In this document: piece after piece, positions 49,893 through 56,874 of the stretch
How positions within the stretch are numbered: the stretch's first letter is position 1
Layout of the letters: each line of letters starts with the position of its first letter
Assembly (NCBI GenBank): GCA_963837655.1
Contig: CAWIOK010000006.1
Location: 1 to 64,000, forward strand
DNA length: 64,000 nucleotides
Direction of reading: 5' to 3'
Source: CAVVSD01 sp963837655
Lineage (GTDB): Bacteria; Actinomycetota; Thermoleophilia; Solirubrobacterales; Solirubrobacteraceae
Notes under the pieces: model-generated
Seen by the model: only the letters and a program-made list of their open reading frames with translations
What the model was told of the DNA's origin: nothing
Databases searched by the model: none
Program-made: the position numbers and the translations under genes

Positions 49893-51020
49893 CTAGACGG
49901 CCACGTCCTCGTGGTCGCGGCGGATGGAGCCCTCGGCCTCGCGCAGCGGAGCGCCCGACCGGCCCGCCCTGGAGGCGATGATCTCGCCGAGCACCGCGAT
50001 CGCCGTCTCCTCGACCGTGGAGGCGCCGATGTCCAGGCCGCAGGGCGCGTACACACGTGCGATCTCGGCCTCGGTCGCGCCGGCGTCGCGCAGGCGCACC
50101 TCGCGGTCGGCGGTCGTCTTGCGGCTCCCGAGCGCACCGATGTAGCCGGCGTCCGTCCGGAACGCCGCGGTGAGGGCCGGGACGTCGAGCTTGGGGTCGT
50201 GCGTGAACACGAGCACGGCGTCGCGCGGGCCGAGCGTGACGCCGTCCAGCGCGTCGTCGGGCCACGCGTTGATCGCGTCGGAGTTCGAGGTGAAGCGCGC
50301 CGACGACAGGAACGCCTTGCGCGGGTCGGCGATCGTGACGCGGTACCCGATGCCCCGCGCCAGCGGCGCCAGCGCGGAGGCGAAGTCGATCGCCCCGAAG
50401 ATGAACATCTGGGGCCGATCGGCGTACGCCGTGACGTGCACACGCAGGCCCGTCCCCAGCGACGCGCCGTCCTCGCCGAACGTGCGGATGGTCGTGCGGC
50501 CGTGCTGGATGAGGCCGCGCGCCTCGCGCTCGACGTTCTGCTCGAGCAACTGCGGGCCGCCGAAGGACCCGACGTGATGGTCGGCGTCGACGAAGAGCTT
50601 GCGGCCGGCGTGATCGCCGTCGAGCAGCGTCGCGACCGCGGCCGGGCGCTCGTCGATGACCGCCTCGAGCGCTGCGATCGTCGCCTCGCGGGCCTCGTCG
50701 CGCAGCTCGTGGATGAAGACGTGGACGATGCCGCCGCACATGAGCCCGACCGTGCCGGCGAGCTCGTCGGAGATCCCGTACGTGATCAGCTTGGGCTTGC
50801 CGCCCGACTCGATGATCTCGAGCGCCTCCTGGGCGACCGCGCTCTCGACGCACCCGCCGGTGATCGAGCCCTCGACCGTTCCGTTCTCGTCGATGTAGAC
50901 GCTCGCGCCCACATCGAGGGGAGCGGAGCCGTCCACCGAGGCGAGCAGACCGGCGGCCACGCGCCGGCCTTCGCGCAGCCAGCCGATCACGGCGGCGGCG
51001 GTCTGCTGCTGGGTTCTCAT
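49893..51020 (-). CDS. XdhC/CoxI-family molybdo-hydroxylase maturation protein
   Basis: A 375-residue protein with the N-terminal CoxI domain (VAAGLLASVDGSAPLDVGAS, then VEGSITGGCVESAVAQEALE, with the conserved cysteine, about residues 55-75) and a C-terminal Rossmann-like XdhC domain (MFIFGAIDFASALAPLARGI and AGYIGALGSRKTTADREVRL). These proteins insert or sulfurate the molybdenum cofactor of xanthine dehydrogenase or CO dehydrogenase-type enzymes. No such enzyme is encoded nearby, so its client lies elsewhere. TAACCT ends six bases before the ATG. It is divergent from marR with 39 bases between starts. Confidence 0.9.
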   Translation of the reverse strand: MRTQQQTAAAVIGWLREGRRVAAGLLASVDGSAPLDVGASVYIDENGTVEGSITGGCVESAVAQEALEIIESGGKPKLITYGISDELAGTVGLMCGGIVHVFIHELRDEAREATIAALEAVIDERPAAVATLLDGDHAGRKLFVDADHHVGSFGGPQLLEQNVEREARGLIQHGRTTIRTFGEDGASLGTGLRVHVTAYADRPQMFIFGAIDFASALAPLARGIGYRVTIADPRKAFLSSARFTSNSDAINAWPDDALDGVTLGPRDAVLVFTHDPKLDVPALTAAFRTDAGYIGALGSRKTTADREVRLRDAGATEAEIARVYAPCGLDIGASTVEETAIAVLGEIIASRAGRSGAPLREAEGSIRRDHEDVAV

Positions 51021-51026
51021 GCTCCT

Positions 51027-51052
51027 AGGTTAGCCAGAGGCGTTGGTACGGT
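51027..51052. promoter_or_regulatory. Divergent -10 elements of xdhC and marR
   Basis: On the minus strand TAACCT (51032-51027) ends six bases before the xdhC ATG. On the plus strand TACGGT (51047-51052) ends seven bases before the marR GTG. Both would be leaderless. MarR could bind here to control both genes. Confidence 0.45.
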
Positions 51053-51059
51053 CGGGGGC

Positions 51060-51494
51060 GTGGCCAGGACCCAGGGACCGTCCATCGCCTACGTGATCGG
51101 GCGGGTGGACCAGGGCGTGCGCCGCGAGATGCGCCGGCGGTTGGAGCCCTTCGGCCTGAGCGTCCCCGAGTACACGGCGCTCTCCATCCTCGAAGTGGTC
51201 CCCGGGCTCTCCAACGCCCAGCTCGCCCGCCGGTCGCTCATCACCCCGCCGGCCATGCTCGAGGTGCTGGCGTCGCTGGAGCGCCGCGGCCTCGTCGTCC
51301 GCCACACCGATCCGCAGCACGGCCGCATCCGCCGGGCCGAGCTGACCGAGGACGGCACGCGGACGCTGCGCAGGTCCGCGCGCGAGATCGACCGCCTCTC
51401 GGCCCAGCTGCTGGACGCCATCCCCGACGACGAGCGCGACGTCGTGCGCCGCGGGCTCGTCGCCGTGATGGACCGGCTGACCTCCGGTCTCTAG
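51060..51494 (+). CDS. MarR-family transcriptional regulator
   Basis: A 144-residue MarR regulator. IAYVIGRVDQGVRREMRRRL forms the first dimer helix; the winged helix is SVPEYTALSILEVVPGLSNA, then LARRSLITPPAMLEVLASLE and RRGLVVRHTDPQHGRIRRAE (beta wing, about residues 68-98). The C-terminal helix IDRLSAQLLDAIPDDERDVV completes the dimer domain. It begins with a GTG seven bases after TACGGT. It is divergent from xdhC and convergent with the dehydrogenase gene, with which it shares CTAG as stop. The ligand and targets are not known. Confidence 0.88.
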   Translation: MARTQGPSIAYVIGRVDQGVRREMRRRLEPFGLSVPEYTALSILEVVPGLSNAQLARRSLITPPAMLEVLASLERRGLVVRHTDPQHGRIRRAELTEDGTRTLRRSAREIDRLSAQLLDAIPDDERDVVRRGLVAVMDRLTSGL

Positions 51495-52408
51495 CTGAGA
51501 TCGAGGGGCGGCAGCGTGACGCCGAAGGGCTGCGTCGCGCCGCCGAGCGTCGCCGCCCAGCTCTCGGCGATGTCGTCCGGGCTCCAGCCGCCCTCGCGCA
51601 GCGCGAAGGCGACCTCGCCGGAATGCGACCACATCGACAGGCGGTCGCCGCCGATGCCGATCGCTTGGCCGGTGATCCCCGACGCCGCATCGGACGCCAG
51701 GAACACGATGAGCGACGCGCTGTCCTCCGGCATGCCGACGGCATGGGCCTGGCGCACCTGGCGCGGCAATCCCTCGCCGGCCTCGACGCGCGCGACGAGC
51801 GGCTCGTAGGCGGGGATGCTGGCGGTCATCGCCGTCCACGCCGTCGGGACGATCGCGTTCACCGTGATCTCCGCGCGCGCGAGCTCCATGGCCCACGTCT
51901 TGGCGAACGTCACGATGCCGGACTTCGCGGCCGCGTAGTTCGTCTGGCCGAAGTTGCCGCGCTGCCCCGCCGGCGAGCCGACGACGACGATCCGGCCGCC
52001 CTCGCCCTGCTCGCGCATGCGGATCGCGGCCGCGCGCCCACACGTGAACGTGCCCCGCAGGTGCGTGTGGATGACGAGGTCGAAGTCCTCGTCGCCCATC
52101 TTCCACAGCACGCGGTCGCGCAGGACGCCCGCGTTGGTGACCATGAGGTCGAGACGGTCGTACTCGCCGACCGCGCGAGCGACGAGCGCGTCCGCGGTCG
52201 CCGTGTCGCCCACCGGGGCGATCTCGGCCACCGCACGTCCGCCTGCCGCAGCGATCTCCGCGAGGGTCTCATCGGCCGCGTCGGAGTTCACGTCGTTGAC
52301 CACGACGGACGCGCCCGCGGCGGCCAGTGCCTTCGCGTACGCGCGCCCGAGACCGCGGCCACTGCCCGTGACCACCGCGACCTTCCCGGACAGGTCGATC
52401 GCGCTCAT
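51491..52408 (-). CDS. Short-chain dehydrogenase, MFE-2-like 3-hydroxyacyl-CoA dehydrogenase
   Basis: A 305-residue SDR enzyme. The cofactor site VAVVTGSGRGLGRAYAKALA (residues about 9-28) and VVVNDVNSDA suggest NAD. The N-terminal half has TNAGVLRDRVLWKMGDEDFD, close to peroxisomal multifunctional enzyme type 2. The catalytic Tyr and Lys are in QTNYAAAKSGIVTFAK (about residue 164). The C-terminal extension past 250 (SMWSHSGEVAFALREGGWSP) is not part of standard SDRs. The ATG overlaps the MaoC stop by four bases (ATGA), so hydratase and dehydrogenase are made together, a fatty-acid or steroid side-chain beta-oxidation pair. Confidence 0.88.
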   Translation of the reverse strand: MSAIDLSGKVAVVTGSGRGLGRAYAKALAAAGASVVVNDVNSDAADETLAEIAAAGGRAVAEIAPVGDTATADALVARAVGEYDRLDLMVTNAGVLRDRVLWKMGDEDFDLVIHTHLRGTFTCGRAAAIRMREQGEGGRIVVVGSPAGQRGNFGQTNYAAAKSGIVTFAKTWAMELARAEITVNAIVPTAWTAMTASIPAYEPLVARVEAGEGLPRQVRQAHAVGMPEDSASLIVFLASDAASGITGQAIGIGGDRLSMWSHSGEVAFALREGGWSPDDIAESWAATLGGATQPFGVTLPPLDLS

Positions 52409-52884
52409 GTGAAGAACCGGAACAGGCACTCGGCGACGAGGGCGGGCTTGGGCGCGTCCTTGACCTCGACCTGGAAGGTCGCCTTCGCCTGCACCCCGCC
52501 CTTGACGTCGGAGACCTCGGTGAGGACGCCGCTGCCGCGGAACTGCGCGCCGACCGGCAGGGGCGCCGGGAAGCGCACCTTGTCGGTGCCGTAGTTGATG
52601 CTGGCCTTCGCCCCCGTGACGTTCAGCAGCTGCTGCGAGATCGGGGCCAGCATCGACAGCGTCAGGAACCCGTGCGCGATCGTGCCGCCGAAGACCGTGT
52701 CCTTCGCGCGCTCGGGATCGACGTGGATGAAGTTGTGGTCATCGGTCACGTCGGCGAACTGGTTGACGCGCTCCTGCGTCATCTCGCGCCACTCCGTGTG
52801 GCCGAGGTCCTTGCCGACGTGGGCGGCCAGGTCGGCGACGTCCGTCACCAGACCCGCTCCCGCCGGACTCTCCTGGGTGCTCAT
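52405..52884 (-). CDS. MaoC-family enoyl-CoA hydratase
   Basis: A 159-residue hot-dog-fold hydratase. The hydratase-2 motif, with the catalytic aspartate and histidine, is in FADVTDDHNFIHVDPERA (about residues 48-65), followed by TIAHGFLTLSMLAPI. It would add water to trans-enoyl-CoA to give (R)-3-hydroxyacyl-CoA, feeding the SDR enzyme coupled to it, or PHA. The ATG at 52884 has a GGAGGAG ribosome site. A TACATT some 34 bases upstream of the start may be its -10. It is divergent from pobA with 86 bases between. Confidence 0.9.
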   Translation of the reverse strand: MSTQESPAGAGLVTDVADLAAHVGKDLGHTEWREMTQERVNQFADVTDDHNFIHVDPERAKDTVFGGTIAHGFLTLSMLAPISQQLLNVTGAKASINYGTDKVRFPAPLPVGAQFRGSGVLTEVSDVKGGVQAKATFQVEVKDAPKPALVAECLFRFFT

Positions 52885-52957
52885 GGCTCCTCCTGGTCGG
52901 GGCGTCCAATGTAAGGAAGCCTAATTCGATCTTCAAGCATTCTCGCGCACCGCGTAG

Positions 52958-52963
52958 TAGCGT
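52958..52963 (+). promoter_or_regulatory. -10-like TAGCGT of pobA
   Basis: TAGCGT ends seven bases before the pobA ATG at 52971 with no Shine-Dalgarno sequence between, predicting a leaderless transcript. Confidence 0.45.
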
Positions 52964-52970
52964 CGCCACG

Positions 52971-54212
52971 ATGCACACTCAGGTCGGGATTCTGGGCGGA
53001 GGGCCTGCCGGACTGCTGCTCTCGCACCTGCTGGCCTTGGAGGGGATCGAGTCGGTCGTGCTCGATGCGCGCAGCCGCGAATCGATCGAGACGACGATCC
53101 GCGCGGGCGTGCTCGAGGACCACGTCGCCGAGCTGCTGCGCGAGACGGGCGTCGGCGACCGGATGACCGAGCAGGGCGCCGTGCACCACGGGATCGAGCT
53201 GCGTTGGTCGGGCCGTCACCACCGCATCGACTTCGAGGAGCTCACCGGCGGACGGTCCATCACGCTCTACGGGCAGCACGAGGTCGTCAAGGATCTCAAC
53301 GCGGCGCGGATCGACGCGGGCGGCCAGATCATCTGGGAGGCGCAGGCCGTCGAGATCTCCGGCATCGAGACCGACCGCCAGACCATCCGCTACCGCACCG
53401 GGCCGTTCACCGACGAGGTGCGCCTGCAGCGCAGCGGCGACCTGCAGGAGCTCACCTGCGACGTGGTGGCCGGCTGCGACGGCTACTGGGGGCCCGCCCG
53501 CCAGGCCATCCCGCAGAGCGTGCGTACCGAGTACGAGCGCATCTACCCCTTCGCCTGGTTCGGGATCCTCGTGGAGGCGCCACCGTCCTCCGATGAGCTC
53601 ATCTACGCGTTGCATGACCGCGGCTTCTCGCTCATCAGCACCCGGTCGCCGACGCTGCAGCGCATGTACCTGCAGGTCGACCCCGACGACCATGTCGACA
53701 ACTGGCCCGACGACCGCATCTGGGAGGAGCTCCACACGCGTGTGGAGACCGTCAGCGGGACCGGCCTGGTCGAGGGGACGATCATCGACAAGAGCATCGT
53801 CGGTATGCGCAGCTTCGTGTCGAGCACGATGCAGCACGGCAACCTGTTCCTGGCCGGCGACGCCGCGCACATCGTTCCCCCGACCGGCGCGAAGGGCATG
53901 AACCTCGCAGTGGCCGACGTGCGCGTGCTCACCCGCGGTCTCATCCAGAAGCTCCGCATGGGCTCGACCGAGATCCTCGACCGCTACAGCGACATCTGCC
54001 TGCGGCGTGCGTGGAAGGCGCAGCGGTTCTCCTGGTGGATGACCTCGACGCTGCACCGCCACCCCGGCAACGATCCCTTCCAGCTGCGGGTGCAGCAGGC
54101 CGAGCTCGACTACGTGACGGGCTCGACCGCCGGCTCCACCTCCCTGGCGGAGAACTACGTCGGACTCCCCCTCGAGCTGCCGTCGCTCGAGGGGCTCACG
54201 AACGCGGTCTAG
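52971..54212 (+). CDS. pobA: 4-hydroxybenzoate 3-monooxygenase
   Basis: A 413-residue group A flavoprotein hydroxylase. FAD binds at VGILGGGPAGLLLSHLLALE (residues 5-24); the specific stretch SIETTIRAGVLEDHVAELLR (about residues 38-57), the DG motif VVAGCDGYWGPARQA (about residue 165), and LFLAGDAAHIVPPTGAKGMN (about residue 290) all fit PobA. It makes protocatechuate from 4-hydroxybenzoate with NAD(P)H and oxygen. No protocatechuate genes are adjacent. It is a second phenolic-acid hydroxylase besides HpaB. Start at 52971, seven bases after TAGCGT. Confidence 0.92.
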   Translation: MHTQVGILGGGPAGLLLSHLLALEGIESVVLDARSRESIETTIRAGVLEDHVAELLRETGVGDRMTEQGAVHHGIELRWSGRHHRIDFEELTGGRSITLYGQHEVVKDLNAARIDAGGQIIWEAQAVEISGIETDRQTIRYRTGPFTDEVRLQRSGDLQELTCDVVAGCDGYWGPARQAIPQSVRTEYERIYPFAWFGILVEAPPSSDELIYALHDRGFSLISTRSPTLQRMYLQVDPDDHVDNWPDDRIWEELHTRVETVSGTGLVEGTIIDKSIVGMRSFVSSTMQHGNLFLAGDAAHIVPPTGAKGMNLAVADVRVLTRGLIQKLRMGSTEILDRYSDICLRRAWKAQRFSWWMTSTLHRHPGNDPFQLRVQQAELDYVTGSTAGSTSLAENYVGLPLELPSLEGLTNAV

Positions 54213-54214
54213 TC

Positions 54215-55391
54215 CTAGCTCGCCTCGCCGGCGGGCTGGAAGTGCTCGAGGATCGCCTTCTCGGCGCCCGCCTTCGCGCGGGCGCTCAGCTCGTCCTTGT
54301 TGCGCGCGCTGCGCTCGTGCGACGCGTGGCGCAGGCGTGAGCGGCCGGTGAAGCGCGGCATGACCTCCTCGGCGAAGCGCTTCAGCGAGCGGCGCTGGTT
54401 CTCCTCGCTCGCCCACGGTGTGAGCTGGTAGAGGATCGCGCCGAATCCTCCGGACTTCTCCCAGTAGCTCTCGAGCGACTCGACGGCGTCGTCGATGCTG
54501 CCGACGATCGCCCCGCCGTCCAGAAGCTGCTCCATGCTGCCCAGCCCGAGGATCTCGCCTCCGCCCTCGATGACGTCACGCATGTGCGAGTCCCAGCGGT
54601 GGAACCCGTCGGTGATCTCCGCGATCGCCTGGTCGCGCGTCTCGGCGACGTGGCCGGGCGCGACCAGCCGCAGGGCCGAGCGGTCCATGACGCGGCCATG
54701 CTCGGCGGCGACCTCGTTGGCGACCTGCCAGTTCACGTCCAGGACGTCGTAGCCGGGGCCCGTCGAGGCGGCGACGCAGAGCATCCCGACGCCGAAGCGC
54801 CCGGCCGTCTTGCCTCCGGAGGGCGTGATCGCGCTCGCGACGACGATCTCCGGCCGCGGGTGCGTGTGCGGGCCGATGTGCAGCTGGGCCTCCTGCAGCT
54901 CGAACCACTCCGAGGTCTGCGTGACGACCTCGCCCGCGAGGAGGCGCAGGACGACGTCGAGGCCCTCGGTGAGCCGGCCTCGCTGCTCCGTGCTCGGGAT
55001 GCCGAGCATCATCGGCGTCGGAGGGGAGCAGCCCCGGTCCGAAGCCGAACATCGCACGGCCCTGCGCCTGGTGGTCGAGCTGGACGACGCGATCGGCCAC
55101 CGTGAGCGGGTTGTGGTACGGCAGCGAGATGACGCCCGTGCCGAGGCGGATGCGGCTCGTCCGCTCGATCGCCGCGGCGATGAACATCTCGGGCGAGGAG
55201 ATCAGTTCGACGCCGCCCGAGTGGTGCTCGCCGATCCACGCCTCGGCGAACCCGATGCTCTCGAGGTACTCGATCGTCTCAAGCTGGCCGCGGATCGCGC
55301 GCGTGGGATCGATGTCCAGCGGCAACAGCCACGGTGGCATGAAGGCGCCGAGCCGAAGTGCCTCGCGGTCGACGGCGGATGGGGTGCTCAT
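54215..55391 (-). pseudogene. LLM-class flavin-dependent oxidoreductase split by a single-base frameshift
   Basis: From the ATG at 55391 the frame encodes a normal luciferase-like start (LGAFMPPWLLPLDIDPTRAI, GEHHSGGVELISSPEMFIAA, YHNPLTVADRVVQLDHQAQG, GFGPGLLPSDA). The rest (MMLGIPSTEQRGRLTEGLDV through the C-terminus) is in another frame. One extra base near 55013-55016 separates them; 1177 bases is one more than a multiple of three. Removing it would give about 391 residues using F420 or FMN. It could be a genuine mutation or a read error. The ATG has a GGAGAGG ribosome site and its promoter carries a palindrome. Confidence 0.8.
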
Positions 55392-55417
55392 CGGTTGACC
55401 TCTCCTCGAAGGACCGC

Positions 55418-55436
55418 TAGACGTCTAAGGACTCTA
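55418..55436 (-). promoter_or_regulatory. Promoter and TAGACGTCTA palindrome upstream of the LLM oxidoreductase
   Basis: TAGAGT (55436-55431, minus strand) would be the -10, placing the transcript start inside the perfect 10-base palindrome TAGACGTCTA (55418-55427). The leader then contains a GGAGAGG ribosome site before the ATG at 55391. A dyad over the transcript start is typical of repression, for example by a TetR or GntR protein. Confidence 0.5.
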
Positions 55437-55445
55437 TACGCGCGC

Positions 55446-56831
55446 TCAGCAGCGGGCCGGCTTCGTCGCATGCGGCGCCAGGCACAGGGTCTTCTGTGAC
55501 GGTCGACGTCCCTGGTGGCTGAAGCGGTAGCGGACGATCCGGCCGATCCGCCCGCTCTGCGTGACCCGCACGTCGAAGGTCGTGACCGGCAGGATCTTGA
55601 CCTTGCGCAGCTTCGCGCTCATGAGCGACACGGAGGCGCTGGCGCGGCGGATCGTCCTGGCGGGCGAGTGCTTGAACGGGCAACTGCGGCCCGAGCACCG
55701 CAGTTGGACGCTCGCGCCGGCGGGGACGTCGCGCGCGGCGAGCCGGGTGACCTTGGCGTAGCGGCCGTGCAGCTTCACCGCGAGGCGGGCGCGGGCGGAG
55801 ATGCGCGGGTAGCCGGCGTCCTTGCCGCTGCAGTCCTCGTCGATGCCGTTGCGCGGGATGTCCTTGGCCCCGGGGTGGATGCGGGCGTCGTCGGGCTTGC
55901 AGTCGCGCCCGTTCGGGACACCGTCGCCGTCGCGGTCGTCACTCTCGCTGAACACGGCCTGGATGGTGAAGGTGCTCTGGATCGCATCGCCGACCAGTCC
56001 GGCGTGCGCTCCGACGCCCCCGACCTGGACAAGCAGGTCGCCGCGGGGCACCTTCGTCAGCGTCACGCGCGCGTCGCCGCCCGGCGTGGCGTCGCACCCG
56101 AGCCGCTCGCCGGTCTGGTTGAACACGGCGAGCGACGGGTTGGCGCCGTTGACGGTGAAGCGCACCCCGCCGACGGCCGGCGCGGTGAAGCGGTACCAGA
56201 CCGTCCGCCCGTAGGGCAGCAGCCCACAGGAGATGATCTCCCCTGGCTCCTCGCCCGACGCGTAGTTGTCACCCGCCACCGTCTGCCCCGCGGGCAACGC
56301 GGCAGCGGCGCCGCGCAGGTCGTTGGGCGGCGCCGGTGAGGTCGCCTTCACGTGGATGAAGCCGCTCGCGGGGCCCTGGCAGCCGCTGGAAGTGTTGACC
56401 GAGCAGCTGCCGACCTGGATGCGGTATGCGCGCCCGGCGACAGAGGGGAAGGTGATGACCTCCGCGCCCTGCGCGTCCTGGCAGGCCGCGTCGCCGTCGA
56501 GGCCGCCCTCGAAGATGCCGAGCACCGTGTCGAACGTCGAGCCTGCCGTCGTCACCGTGAGGGGACGACCGGTGCCGCTGACCCACCACCACATCGTTCG
56601 GGCGACCTGGCTGGACTGGGGGCCGACGCGGCACGCGTCGAGACCGTTGGTCGACGCCGCCGTGAGCGACTCGCCCTGCTCGACGGTGGCCGCGCTGTTG
56701 TCGACGGTCGCATCCTCGGTGCCGAGGTACAGCGGCTTGGGCGCACCGAAGTTGTCGCTCGCCGACGCCGCCGTGGCGGGAACGAGGAACAGCAACGCGA
56801 GCAACACTCCGCGGGCCAGGCGTCCGTGCAT
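55446..56831 (-). CDS. Secreted protein with MopE-type metal-binding motif
   Basis: A 461-residue exported protein. A Sec signal (RGVLLALLFLVPATAASA, to about residue 25) is followed by two beta-rich domains of the pre-peptidase-like type (TFDTVLGIFEGGLDGDAACQ and FTVNGANPSLAVFNQTGERL). Then comes a calcium-binding-like DDRDGDGVPNGRDCKPDDAR that continues as a MopE motif (IPRNGIDEDCSGKDAG, about residues 300-345). The C-terminus is a further beta domain. MopE proteins of methanotrophs bind copper at the cell surface; that role is not proven here. The function is unknown; secretion and metal binding are the parts the sequence supports. Confidence 0.78.
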   Translation of the reverse strand: MHGRLARGVLLALLFLVPATAASASDNFGAPKPLYLGTEDATVDNSAATVEQGESLTAASTNGLDACRVGPQSSQVARTMWWWVSGTGRPLTVTTAGSTFDTVLGIFEGGLDGDAACQDAQGAEVITFPSVAGRAYRIQVGSCSVNTSSGCQGPASGFIHVKATSPAPPNDLRGAAAALPAGQTVAGDNYASGEEPGEIISCGLLPYGRTVWYRFTAPAVGGVRFTVNGANPSLAVFNQTGERLGCDATPGGDARVTLTKVPRGDLLVQVGGVGAHAGLVGDAIQSTFTIQAVFSESDDRDGDGVPNGRDCKPDDARIHPGAKDIPRNGIDEDCSGKDAGYPRISARARLAVKLHGRYAKVTRLAARDVPAGASVQLRCSGRSCPFKHSPARTIRRASASVSLMSAKLRKVKILPVTTFDVRVTQSGRIGRIVRYRFSHQGRRPSQKTLCLAPHATKPARC

Positions 56832-56874
56832 CAGGGCGACCTACGCTACGCCTCGCGCGAGCTGGATGCCAGCC

